DNA of 46,051 bases from Methylobacterium indicum (GTDB lineage: Bacteria; Pseudomonadota; Alphaproteobacteria; Rhizobiales; Beijerinckiaceae): NCBI RefSeq assembly GCF_001043895.1, contig NZ_JTHF01000081.1, forward strand, positions 1 through 46,051, in the 5' to 3' direction. The position numbers and the translations under genes are program-made. The notes under the pieces were generated by a model that ran no database searches, was not told the DNA's origin, and saw only the letters and a program-made list of their open reading frames with translations. Of this stretch, positions 17,133-25,192 are shown one piece after another (within the stretch, counting starts at the first letter, position 1; each line of letters begins with the position of its first letter).

Positions 17133-18821
17133 ATGGACATGGTCTCGCTCAACATCGTCGGCGGCATCCTGGTCTCGATCTGCCGCGACATGGGGGTGAC
17201 GCTGATGCGCACCTCCTACTCGACGATCTTCTCGGAATCCCTCGACTTCACCTGCGGCCTCGCCCTGCCGACCGGCGAGCTTGTCGCCACCGGCGATTTC
17301 TGTCCCTCGATGATCGGCGGCATGCCGCTGCTGCTGCGCTCCTGCGTGCAGGAGATCGCGCTCGCCGAGCTGGAGGAGGGCGACGTCCTCGTCCACAACG
17401 ATCCCTACCGGGGCGGCCTGCACACGCCCGAGCACACCTTCTTCAAGCCGGTCTTCGTCGAGGGCAGCCTGATCGGCTTCTCGGTCGCGATCGGTCATGT
17501 CTGCGAGGTCGGCGGCATGGCGCCGGCGGGCTTCGCGGGCGAGGCGACGGAGGTCTTCCACGAGGGGCTGCGGGTGCCGCCTGTCAAGATCAAGCGGGCG
17601 GGCCGCGACGTCGATGATGTCTGGCGCCTGATGCTCGCGAACGTGCGCACGCCGCGCTACAATTACGGCGACTTCCGCGCCCTCATCGCCGCCACCGATC
17701 TCGGCGAGCGGCGCATGGCCGACCTCGTGCGCAAGCACGGGGTTTCGGCCTTCCGCGAGCACGTCGCGGCGCTGATGGACTATTCCGAGCGCCGGATGCG
17801 GGCGGAGATCGAGAAGATCCCGGACGGGCGCTACGTCTTCTCGGATTGCATGGAGGATGACGGCATCGAGGATCGGGCCTTCAGCATCCGGGCCGAGGTC
17901 ACGGTGGCGGGCTCCGACCTCGTGGTCGACTATCACGGCTCCTCGCCCCAGGCGAAGGGGCCGATCAACGGCACCCTCGGGGTCGCCTACGGGGCGGCCT
18001 ACAACGCAGTGCTCCAGCTCACCGATTCGACGATCCCGAAGAATTCCGGCTGCTTCCGGCCGATCCGGGTGCTGGCCCCGCCCGGCACGGTGGTGAACGT
18101 GAACTTCCCGGGCCCCTCGGTCGGCGGCAACACCGAGACCCACTGCCGGATCGCCAATTGCGTGATGGGCGCGCTGGCGCCCGGCCTGAAGGAGCGCTCG
18201 GCGGCGACCGACGGGGCGACGCACAGCAACTTCCTGTTCGGCGGCACCGATCCGGCGACCGGCGAGTTCTTCTGCTGCTACGACCTCACCCCGGTCGGCT
18301 GGGGCGGACGCAGCTTCGCCGACGGCAACGACGCGGTCGGCGGCATCAACGGCAATTGCCCGCACATCCCGGTCGAGGTGTTCGAGTACCGCTTCCCCTG
18401 GCACGTCGAGGAGTTCCGCCTCGTCGACGGCTCGGGGGGCCCTGGCACCTTCCGGGGCGGCCTCGCACTCTCGAAGACCGTGCGCAGCACCGGTACTCCG
18501 ATGACCTTCAGCTACATGAGCGACCGCCAGAAGGTCAGCCCCTGGGGCCTCCATGGCGGGCACGAGGGCGCGAAGGCCGAACTCCTGATGATGCGGGCCG
18601 GCAGCGAGGAGTGGCTCACCGTCACGCAAGCGTTCGGCAAGGTCTCGCCGAGCAAGTTCGCCAACGTACCGATCGCCCCCGGCGACCGCATCCGCATCAG
18701 CTCCCCGGCCGGCGGCGGCTGGGGGCCGCCGGAGGCACGAGATCCCGAGCGCGTCCGCGACGACCTCGTCGACGGGTTCATCACGCCCGAGCAGGCCCGC
18801 ACCGTCTACACGGCCGGCTGA
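17133..18821 (+). CDS. hyuB: Hydantoinase/oxoprolinase beta subunit, second copy (HyuB2)
   Basis: This is a 562-residue HyuB-family protein, the usual length. Start ATG 17133 is 20 bp after hyuA2. Recognisable features are MRTSYSTIFSESLDFTCGL near 25-43, NDPYRGGLHTPEH near 89-101, IGHVCEVGG near 120-128, GSGGPGTFRGG and a terminal GGGWGPPEARDP. The usual GGTH-x-x-D and HxADxGG motifs read GGLH-x-x-E and HVCEVGG, so two conserved acidic positions are Glu instead of Asp. Whether this changes the bound metal is unknown. Partner of HyuA2 in the cytosol. Confidence 0.92.
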   Translation: MDMVSLNIVGGILVSICRDMGVTLMRTSYSTIFSESLDFTCGLALPTGELVATGDFCPSMIGGMPLLLRSCVQEIALAELEEGDVLVHNDPYRGGLHTPEHTFFKPVFVEGSLIGFSVAIGHVCEVGGMAPAGFAGEATEVFHEGLRVPPVKIKRAGRDVDDVWRLMLANVRTPRYNYGDFRALIAATDLGERRMADLVRKHGVSAFREHVAALMDYSERRMRAEIEKIPDGRYVFSDCMEDDGIEDRAFSIRAEVTVAGSDLVVDYHGSSPQAKGPINGTLGVAYGAAYNAVLQLTDSTIPKNSGCFRPIRVLAPPGTVVNVNFPGPSVGGNTETHCRIANCVMGALAPGLKERSAATDGATHSNFLFGGTDPATGEFFCCYDLTPVGWGGRSFADGNDAVGGINGNCPHIPVEVFEYRFPWHVEEFRLVDGSGGPGTFRGGLALSKTVRSTGTPMTFSYMSDRQKVSPWGLHGGHEGAKAELLMMRAGSEEWLTVTQAFGKVSPSKFANVPIAPGDRIRISSPAGGGWGPPEARDPERVRDDLVDGFITPEQARTVYTAG

Positions 18822-18855
18822 AAGCCGCCTCGCACCTATCGGAGAGACGCTCTCG

Positions 18856-20232
18856 ATGACCCTCCTGCCGAACTCGCTCCAGGCGCGCGACGTCGCCTAC
18901 CACTTCCACCCCTACACCAATGCCCGGCGGCACGAGCGGGTCGGGCCGATGATCATCGAGCGAGGGGAGGGGATCCATGTCTACGACGACCAGGGCCGGC
19001 AATACATCGAGGCGATGGCGGGCCTCTGGAGCGTCGGGGTCGGCTTCGGCGAGAAGCGGCTCGTCGAGGCCGCCACCCGGCAGATGAGCCGGCTGCCCTA
19101 CTATCACACCTTCACCCACAAGGCGAACGAGCCGGCGATCCTGCTCGCGGAAAAACTCGTCCAGATGTCGCCGGACGGCCTCGACCACGTGTTCTTCACC
19201 AACTCGGGGTCTGAGGCAAACGATACGGTGGTGAAGCTCGTCTGGTACTACAACAACGGGCGAGGACGGCCGGAGAAGAAGAAATTCATCGCCCGCCAAG
19301 GTGGATATCACGGTATCACCATCGCGGCGGCGAGCCTGACCGGCCTGCCGACCAACCAGCGCGGCTTCGACCTGCCGCTGCCGTTCGTGCGCCACGTCAC
19401 CTGCCCGCACCATTACCGCAACGCGCTACCCGGCGAGACCGAGGAGGCCTTCGCCGACCGGCTGGCGGCGGAGCTCGAGGCGGCGATCCTCGAGGAGGGA
19501 CCGGAGACCGTGGCGGCCTTCATCGGCGAGCCGCTGATGGGCGCCGGCGGCGTGCTGCCGCCGCCGCGCACCTACTGGGAGAAGGTGCAGGCGGTGTGCC
19601 GGCGCCACGACGTGCTGGTGGTGGCCGACGAGGTCATCAACGGCTTCGGGCGCCTCGGCACGCTGTTCGCCTGCGAGCATTACGGCATCCGCCCCGACCT
19701 GATGGTGGTCTCCAAGCAGATCACCTCGTCCTACCAGCCTCTCGCCGCGGTCCTGTTCAGCGATGCCGTCTACCAGGGGCTCGCCGACCACACCGAGGCC
19801 CTGGGCAATTTCGGCCACGGCTTCACCGGCAGCGGCCACCCGGTGGCAACCGCGGTGGCGCTCGAGAACCTGACGATCATCGAGGAGCGCGGCCTCGTCG
19901 CGAATGCCGCCCGCTCCGGCGCCCGGCTGCAGGAGCGGCTCGCCCCCTTCGCCGACCACCCGCTCGTCGGTGAGGTCCGCGGCGTCGGGCTGATTGCTGC
20001 CGTCGAGCTCGTCGCCGACAAGGCATCGAAGCGCAAGTTCGACCCGCCCGGGCGAACCGCGTTCCACCTGTTCGAGCGCGCACAGGAGCACGGTCTGATT
20101 GTTCGGGCGATCCAGGACACGATCGCCTTCTGCCCGCCGATGATCATCACCGAGGACGAGGTCGACGAGGTCGTCTCCCGCTTCGCACAGGCTCTGGAGG
20201 ACACGCGGGCCTGGGTCGCGGATCCCGCATGA
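18856..20232 (+). CDS. Class III aminotransferase (omega-amino acid type)
   Basis: This is a 458-residue fold-type I PLP enzyme. It starts at 18856 with GGAGAG 15 bp upstream. Motifs: NSGSEANDTVVKL near 116-128, YHG at 151-153, Asp258 in VVADEVINGFGRLG binding the PLP pyridine nitrogen, and Lys287 in SKQITSSYQP. Members convert omega-amino acids, diamines or beta-alanine to semialdehydes using pyruvate or 2-oxoglutarate. As the last gene of the importer/hyuAB2 operon it could deaminate the omega-amino acid made by lactam opening, as in known caprolactam pathways. That role is an inference. Confidence 0.9.
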   Translation: MTLLPNSLQARDVAYHFHPYTNARRHERVGPMIIERGEGIHVYDDQGRQYIEAMAGLWSVGVGFGEKRLVEAATRQMSRLPYYHTFTHKANEPAILLAEKLVQMSPDGLDHVFFTNSGSEANDTVVKLVWYYNNGRGRPEKKKFIARQGGYHGITIAAASLTGLPTNQRGFDLPLPFVRHVTCPHHYRNALPGETEEAFADRLAAELEAAILEEGPETVAAFIGEPLMGAGGVLPPPRTYWEKVQAVCRRHDVLVVADEVINGFGRLGTLFACEHYGIRPDLMVVSKQITSSYQPLAAVLFSDAVYQGLADHTEALGNFGHGFTGSGHPVATAVALENLTIIEERGLVANAARSGARLQERLAPFADHPLVGEVRGVGLIAAVELVADKASKRKFDPPGRTAFHLFERAQEHGLIVRAIQDTIAFCPPMIITEDEVDEVVSRFAQALEDTRAWVADPA

Positions 20233-20283
20233 GAGGAACCCCGGCCCGGGAGGCAAAGCCGCCATAGCCGATGTCAACGGCGC

Positions 20284-20303
20284 ACTGCCCCCGGGCGGGC
20301 AGT
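20284..20303 (+). terminator. Hairpin terminator candidate after the importer/hyuAB2 operon
   Basis: ACTGCCC (20284-20290) and GGGCAGT (20297-20303) form a 7-bp stem with a GC-rich 6-nt loop, about 50 bp after the aminotransferase stop and followed by TTCC. Modest as an intrinsic terminator. The rest of 20,304-20,518 holds no feature that can be supported. Confidence 0.4.
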
Positions 20304-20518
20304 TCCGAACGTACGCACGTTCAATGAATACGTAGCGCTCCACGCGCCAATCTTGCGCGGCTGGTCGCAGAGGCTGCAGCGCAACCATCGAAGCTCGAAT
20401 GTCCGGTGCCGCCTTGCGAGCGGCCATTCGGACGACCAGGATCGGAGGTCCGGAAGTGGCGCTTTCCAGTCCTTGGCATCAGGTCGTGACTCGATGCATG
20501 TGCGCCAGTGCGCGGGGC

Positions 20519-20800
20519 TCAGACGTTTCCCCGGCCGGCCTCCTGCAGGATCAGCGTGTCAGGCGTGAGATCCGCGATCGCCTTGCGCAGCCGTTGGCTT
20601 TCGGTCTCCAACTCCTTCATTCGGCGCACCTGGTCCGACTTCAGCCCGCCGAACTCCTTGCGCCAACGATCGTAGGTCACCTCCGTCACGCCGATCGCCC
20701 GGATCGCGTCAGCCACGCTCTGTCCCTGCGAGACCAGCACGTCCACCTGCCGCGGCTCGGCCACCACTTCTTCCGGCTTGTACTTCTTCGTTCCCACCAT
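20519..20800 (-). pseudogene. IS3-family transposase OrfA remnant (orfB lost)
   Basis: The 93-residue frame has the IS3/IS407-type OrfA pattern: KYKPEEVVAEPRQVDVLVSQG, a HTH (AIRAIGVTEVTYDRWRKEFGGL), and a leucine-zipper-like tail (MKELETESQRLRKAIADLTPD) ending in LILQEAGRGNV. An intact element would continue by frameshift into an integrase-domain OrfB of about 280 residues. Here only about a dozen OrfB-like codons (SPRALAH...) follow before the similarity is lost. Terminal inverted repeats were not found. It is a dead fragment marking an old insertion or deletion. Confidence 0.8.
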
Positions 20801-20828
20801 CCCCCGGCATACCGGCGTCGGTCTGCGC

Positions 20829-20967
20829 TCGGCTCGACGATCGCATCCGCGCCGATGTCATCGTGCAGAACGCCTTCGACAAGCGCCACACGCAGTAGCT
20901 CAACCTGCTGCCGAGCCCCGGCCTGACGGCCAAGGCCGCGTTCAGCATCAAGTTCGCGACGCGGTGA
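20829..20967 (+). pseudogene. C-terminal fragment of a TonB-dependent receptor
   Basis: Translation in the frame ending at the TGA 20965-20967 gives VIVQNAFDKRHTQ, then an in-frame TAG, then LNLLPSPGLTAKAAFSIKF. That is the pattern of the last two beta strands of TonB-dependent siderophore or heme receptors (NxFDKxYTQ...LPSPGRT...F). The rest of the receptor is missing, and it abuts the IS3 fragment. The IS event probably removed the gene body. The identification rests on a short stretch. Confidence 0.55.
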
Positions 20968-21001
20968 TGCCGCGGCGGCCCGCGCCCTCCGGGTGCCGGC
21001 C

Positions 21002-22120
21002 TCAGGGCTTGCCCGAATCCAGGGGCGGCGCGGGCCGCGTCGCGCCGCAGGGCGTGCGCGAGAACCGGACCGGCGGCCGCGTCGCCAGGAGCGGCCCTTC
21101 CGTCGGATGGTCAACCGCCTCGAAGAAGCCGGTGGCCGCGAGGTGAGGATCGTCGAGCAGGTCCTCGATCCGGTTGACCCGCGTGCAGGGCACGTCGAGG
21201 GGGGCGAGGCGCGAGAGCCACGCCTCGGTCGTGTCCTGCGCGAGGCAGCCGGCCAGGCGCTCGTAGAGGGTGTCGATCATCGCGGCGCGGGTTGCATCGG
21301 AGCCGAGCGCCGCGTCCTGCGCCCAATCCTCGCGGCCGGCGGCGCGGAAGACCGCGCGCCAGTGGCTCGCGTTGTAGGGCAGGACCGCGATGTGGCCGTC
21401 GCGGGTCGGGTAGGGCCGGCGGTGCTTCGAGAGGAGGCGCGCGTAGCCGGACGGGCCGAGGGGCGGCCGGAAGGTGAGGCCGGCGAGGTGCTCGACGGCG
21501 AGGAACGACACCATGGATTCGAACATCGGCACCTCGATCGCCTGTCCCTCTCCCGTGCGGGCGCGGTGGAACAGGGCGGCGCTGATCGCGGTGGTGACGT
21601 AGAGCGACGCGGTCTTGTCGGCCGCGATGGTCGGCGCGTAGCGGGGCTCGCCCCCGGCCCGCCGCTCGAGATCGGCCCAGCCCGACGCCGCCTGGACGAT
21701 GTCGTCGTAGGCCGGCCGGTCGCGGTAGGGCCCGTCCTGGCCGAAGCCGACGATTGCGCAGGTGATCAGCCCCGGATTGATCGTGCGCAGGCGCGCATCG
21801 TCGAGGCCGAGCCGGGCGGCGGCCTTCATCCGCATGTTGTGGACGAGGATGTCGGCGCTCCGGACGAGGTCGTCGAGCCGGGCGCGGTCTCCCACCTGCT
21901 TGAGATCGAGGACGACGCTGTCCTTGCCGCGATTGCAGTTGAGGAACGCCGCTCCCATGCCGGGCGAGCGGGCAGGGCCCGGCGCGCGCAGGATGTCGCC
22001 GCTCGGTCCCTCGACCTTGACGATCTCGGCGCCGAGCTCGGCGAGGATCTGCGTCGCGAAGGGCCCCGCGACGACCGTGCTCAGGTCGACGACCCTGATG
22101 CCTGCGAGCGGACCCGGCAT
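21002..22120 (-). CDS. Family III CoA-transferase (CaiB/BaiF type)
   Basis: This is a 372-residue protein with start at 22120 (MPGPLAGIRVVDLSTVVAGPF). Family III features are GAEIVKVEGPSGD near 32-44, FLNCNRGKDSVVLDLK near 61-76, the position of the catalytic Asp in GQDGPYRDRPAYDDIVQAASG, and VPMFESMVSFLAVEHL. The family moves CoA between an acyl-CoA donor and a carboxylic acid in catabolic activation. It is the second gene after a SDR and follows a solute-binding protein gene on the same strand, so the three probably serve uptake and activation of one acid substrate. The substrate is unknown. Confidence 0.88.
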   Translation of the reverse strand: MPGPLAGIRVVDLSTVVAGPFATQILAELGAEIVKVEGPSGDILRAPGPARSPGMGAAFLNCNRGKDSVVLDLKQVGDRARLDDLVRSADILVHNMRMKAAARLGLDDARLRTINPGLITCAIVGFGQDGPYRDRPAYDDIVQAASGWADLERRAGGEPRYAPTIAADKTASLYVTTAISAALFHRARTGEGQAIEVPMFESMVSFLAVEHLAGLTFRPPLGPSGYARLLSKHRRPYPTRDGHIAVLPYNASHWRAVFRAAGREDWAQDAALGSDATRAAMIDTLYERLAGCLAQDTTEAWLSRLAPLDVPCTRVNRIEDLLDDPHLAATGFFEAVDHPTEGPLLATRPPVRFSRTPCGATRPAPPLDSGKP

Positions 22121-22158
22121 GGCGCTTCTCCCTTCCTCGTACTCGGGCCCCGGCGCGC

Positions 22159-22929
22159 TCAGCGCGCCGTGAAGCCGCCATCGACGGGCAGGGCCACGCC
22201 CGTCACGTAGGAGGCATCGTCCGAGGCGAGCCAGAGTACCGCGTGGGCAGCCTCCTCCGGCCGACACAGGCGCCCCATCGGTACCGCGGAGACCATGCGC
22301 GCTTCGGCGGCGGCGGCTTCGGCCGGATCGCCCGAGCGGCCGGTGAAGCCGAGTTTCATCGGCGTCTCGGCGAGGCCCGGGCAGACGACGTTCACCCGGA
22401 CGTTGTCGGGCGCGAAGGTCTGGGCGAGGGACTTCGTCAACCCGACCACCGCGAATTTGGCGGCGGAGTAGATCGGGCTCCACATCGAGCCGACGAGGCC
22501 CGAGACCGAGGCGGTGAACACGATCGACCCGCCGCCGCGCCGGCGCATGTGCCCGATCGCCTCGCCGGCGGCGAGGGCCGCCGCGGTGACGTTGAGGTCG
22601 ATGGCGAGCCGGTAGGCCGATACGTCGAGGTTCTCGATGCCGCCGGGCCCGGGGATGCCGGCATGGGCCCACAGCACGTCGATGCCCCCGAGAGCGGCGG
22701 CGGCATCGTGGATCGAGCCACGCATCTCCTCGGGTTGCGAGAGGTCGGCCCGCACCGTCGCGACGTCATGGCCCTGCGCCGCCATATCGGCGGAAAGCCG
22801 CGCGAGCCCCTCGGCGTTCACGTCGATGGCCGCGACCCGCGCCCCCTCGCGCAGGAAGAGCTCGACGCCGGCGCGTCCCATCCCGGAGGCCGCGGCCGTC
22901 ACCACCACGAGCTTGTTGGCCAGTCGCAT
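22159..22929 (-). CDS. Short-chain dehydrogenase/reductase (SDR)
   Basis: This is a 256-residue classical-length SDR. The cofactor glycine motif reads TAAASGMG (11-18) instead of TGxxxGxG. The usual NNAG is AHAG (88-91). The catalytic Tyr154-x3-Lys158 (YSAAK) and an upstream Ser in TASVSG are present. Asp37 after the second strand favours NAD(H). The C-terminus VTGVALPVDGGFTAR is standard. It lies between a CoA-transferase gene and a solute-binding protein gene on one strand and probably oxidises a hydroxyl group of their substrate. Confidence 0.88.
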   Translation of the reverse strand: MRLANKLVVVTAAASGMGRAGVELFLREGARVAAIDVNAEGLARLSADMAAQGHDVATVRADLSQPEEMRGSIHDAAAALGGIDVLWAHAGIPGPGGIENLDVSAYRLAIDLNVTAAALAAGEAIGHMRRRGGGSIVFTASVSGLVGSMWSPIYSAAKFAVVGLTKSLAQTFAPDNVRVNVVCPGLAETPMKLGFTGRSGDPAEAAAAEARMVSAVPMGRLCRPEEAAHAVLWLASDDASYVTGVALPVDGGFTAR

Positions 22930-22975
22930 GGTCGTTGATCCTTAGCTTGCGTCGATGCCGTCGGGGCGGCGCCCG

Positions 22976-24193
22976 CTACTTCACGAACGGGCATCCGCCG
23001 TCCTTCAGGGGACGGAAGGCCTCCGGGCCCGGGATGGTGGCCAAGACCTTGTAGTAATCGTAGGGCTTCTTCGATTCGTCCGGCTTCTTGACCTCGACGA
23101 GCATCATGTCGTGCAGCACGCGGCCGTCGGCGCGTAAGCTCGTCTTGCCGAAGAGCGGGTCGTCGAAGGTGCCCGCTTCCCGCATCGCCTTCACCACCGC
23201 GCCCCCGTCCTTGGCCGATCCGACCTTCGCGACCGCCCGAAGGAAGGCGATCGTGGCGGAATAGGCGCCAGCCTGGTTCATGGTGGGGTAGCGACCGTTG
23301 TTGCGGGCGGCGAAGCGCTCGCCGAAGGCCCGCGTCGCCGCGTTCAGGTCCCAGTAGAACCCTGTCGTCAGGCGCAGGCCCTGGGCGGTGCGCAGGCCCA
23401 GCGAATGGATGTCGGAGAGGAATAAGAGCATGCCGGCGAGCTGCTGCCCGCTCTGGACGATGCCGAACTCCGCCGCCTGCTTGATGGCGTTGATCGTGTC
23501 GCCGCCCGCATTGGTCAGGCCGATCACCTGCGCCTGCGAGGCCTGGGCCTGCAGCAGGAACGACGAGAAGTCCTTGGCGTCGGTGGGATGGCGCACGGTT
23601 CCCGCCACCCGGCCGCCCTCGGCCTTCACCACGGCACTGGCGTCGCGCTCGAGCGCATGGCCGAGCGCGAAATCGGCCGTGATGAAGTACCAGGACTTGC
23701 CGCCGGCCTTCGTGATCGCCTCCGCGGTGCCGTGGGCGAGCGCCCAGGTGTCGTAGGTCCAATGCACGGAGTTCGGCGTGCAGGATTTGCCGGTCAGGTC
23801 CGAGGAGCCGGACGCGGTGAACAGCGCGACCTTGTTTTTCTCCCGCACGAGCGGCGCGAGGGCGAGGGAGATCGCGCTCGTCGGCATGTCGACGACGGCG
23901 TCCACCCCGTCCGAGTCGAACCACTTGCGCGCGATGGTGCTAGACACGTCGGGCTTGTTCTGGGCGTCGGCGGCGACGACCTCGACCGTCAGGCCTTTCC
24001 CCTCCGGCAGCTTGGCAAAATCCTCGACGGCCATCCTGGTCGCTTCGGCGGCCCCGGCGCCGCCGATATCCGAGAAGATCCCGGACATGTCGGCGAGGAC
24101 GCCGATCTTGACCGGGACCTGCGCCAGGGCGGCCGAAGACAGCGTCGTCGAGGCGGCGAGGGCGAGCGTCCCGAGGGTACGGCGAAGCGACAT
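22976..24193 (-). CDS. LIV-type ABC solute-binding protein without adjacent permease
   Basis: This is a 405-residue periplasmic protein. The start at 24193 has GGAGG 5 bp ahead; the frame extends upstream but without a ribosome site. A signal peptide (residues 1 to about 24, cut after SSAALA) precedes VPVKIGVLADMSGIFSD. Further Peripla_BP_6 features: AVVDMPTSAISLALAPLVREK and GLTNAGGDTINAIKQ. No permease or ATPase gene lies nearby, so it must share another importer or act as a sensor. It opens the SBP-SDR-CoA-transferase run and is divergent from an IclR gene. Confidence 0.88.
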   Translation of the reverse strand: MSLRRTLGTLALAASTTLSSAALAQVPVKIGVLADMSGIFSDIGGAGAAEATRMAVEDFAKLPEGKGLTVEVVAADAQNKPDVSSTIARKWFDSDGVDAVVDMPTSAISLALAPLVREKNKVALFTASGSSDLTGKSCTPNSVHWTYDTWALAHGTAEAITKAGGKSWYFITADFALGHALERDASAVVKAEGGRVAGTVRHPTDAKDFSSFLLQAQASQAQVIGLTNAGGDTINAIKQAAEFGIVQSGQQLAGMLLFLSDIHSLGLRTAQGLRLTTGFYWDLNAATRAFGERFAARNNGRYPTMNQAGAYSATIAFLRAVAKVGSAKDGGAVVKAMREAGTFDDPLFGKTSLRADGRVLHDMMLVEVKKPDESKKPYDYYKVLATIPGPEAFRPLKDGGCPFVK

Positions 24194-24263
24194 GCATTCC
24201 TCCCTGCGGCGGGCCGACTTGTCGCGGCTGTCCGCATCACGGTGCCGATCGTCGCGGCCCGCT

Positions 24264-24283
24264 AAATTCTTATGTAAGAATTT
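24264..24283. promoter_or_regulatory. Perfect palindrome between solute-binding protein and IclR genes, likely operator
   Basis: AAATTCTTA-TG-TAAGAATTT is a perfect 20-bp inverted repeat in an AT-rich patch of the 189-bp divergent intergenic region, 70 bp from the binding protein start and 100 bp from the IclR start. Dyads of this size at this place are typical of IclR autoregulatory or target sites. Confidence 0.6.
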
Positions 24284-24382
24284 TTCATTCCTGATTATGA
24301 ATAAGTCAAGCGCTCTGAGAGGCAGAGGGGGAGGCGGGATGCGTGTGGTGCCCCGAAGCACCAGCCGTTAGGTTGCGCAGCC

Positions 24383-25192
24383 ATGAACCCGGGCGGCGGT
24401 CGAACCCCGCACCGGCACGGGGCGACGGGACAGATGCAGGTCAAGCAGGCGGCCAACGTTCTCGAACTGCTGGAGTATTTCGCCGAGCGGCGGCGGCCGG
24501 CCACCCTCGCCGAGATCTCGGACGATCTCGGCTGGCCGCGCTCGAGCACGTTCAACCTTGTCGGGACGATCGTCGAGAGGGGCTATCTCTACGAGCCGCG
24601 GCCGCGGGCCGGGTACTACCCGACCCCTCGCTGGCTCACGCTCGCCCTCACGGTGGCGGAGGCCGAGCCGCTGCCGGGCGTCGTCGACGACCTCGTGGCC
24701 GATGTGGCGGCCGCCACCGGCGAGACCACGGCGGTCGGCACCCTGACCGGCATCCACGCCCTGTTCCTCGTCGTGGCGGAATCCCGGCACCAGGTGCGCT
24801 ACCACGCCCGGGTCGGCGACCGGGTTCCGGTCCATGCCAGCTCCGCCGGGCGGGCGATCCTCGCCCAGTATCCTGCGGCCTCGCGCGAGGCGATCTACCG
24901 CCGCGTCGCGTTCGAGCGCTTCTCCGACACGACGCCGTTGGGCGTAGAGATTGTGGAGCGTGCGCTGCTGGAGGCTGAGGAGCGCGGCTATCACCAGAGC
25001 GACTCCGAGTACATCGCCGACCTCGCCGGCGTCGCCCTCCCGCTTCCCCTCGGCGACCGCCGGCTCTCGATCGTCGTCGCGGGGCCGACCTCGCGCTGCC
25101 TCGCGCGGCGGCCCGAGACCGCCGCCATCCTGAAGGCCGCCCTGTCCCGTCATGGCCTCGCGGAGCCCGGCGCTCAGGCCCAGTCGAGGTAG
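24383..25192 (+). CDS. IclR-family transcriptional regulator
   Basis: This is a 269-residue protein. The N-terminal winged HTH is at about 20-78 (QAANVLELLEYFAE, LAEISDDLGWPRSSTFNLVGTL-like pattern, RGYLYE), and the IclR effector domain at about 85-255 (HARVGDRVPVHASSAGRAILA near 141-161). It is transcribed away from the SBP-SDR-CoA-transferase genes, which it probably controls through the palindrome at 24264. The 3' end overlaps the convergent AraC fragment by 19 bp. Confidence 0.9.
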   Translation: MNPGGGRTPHRHGATGQMQVKQAANVLELLEYFAERRRPATLAEISDDLGWPRSSTFNLVGTIVERGYLYEPRPRAGYYPTPRWLTLALTVAEAEPLPGVVDDLVADVAAATGETTAVGTLTGIHALFLVVAESRHQVRYHARVGDRVPVHASSAGRAILAQYPAASREAIYRRVAFERFSDTTPLGVEIVERALLEAEERGYHQSDSEYIADLAGVALPLPLGDRRLSIVVAGPTSRCLARRPETAAILKAALSRHGLAEPGAQAQSR

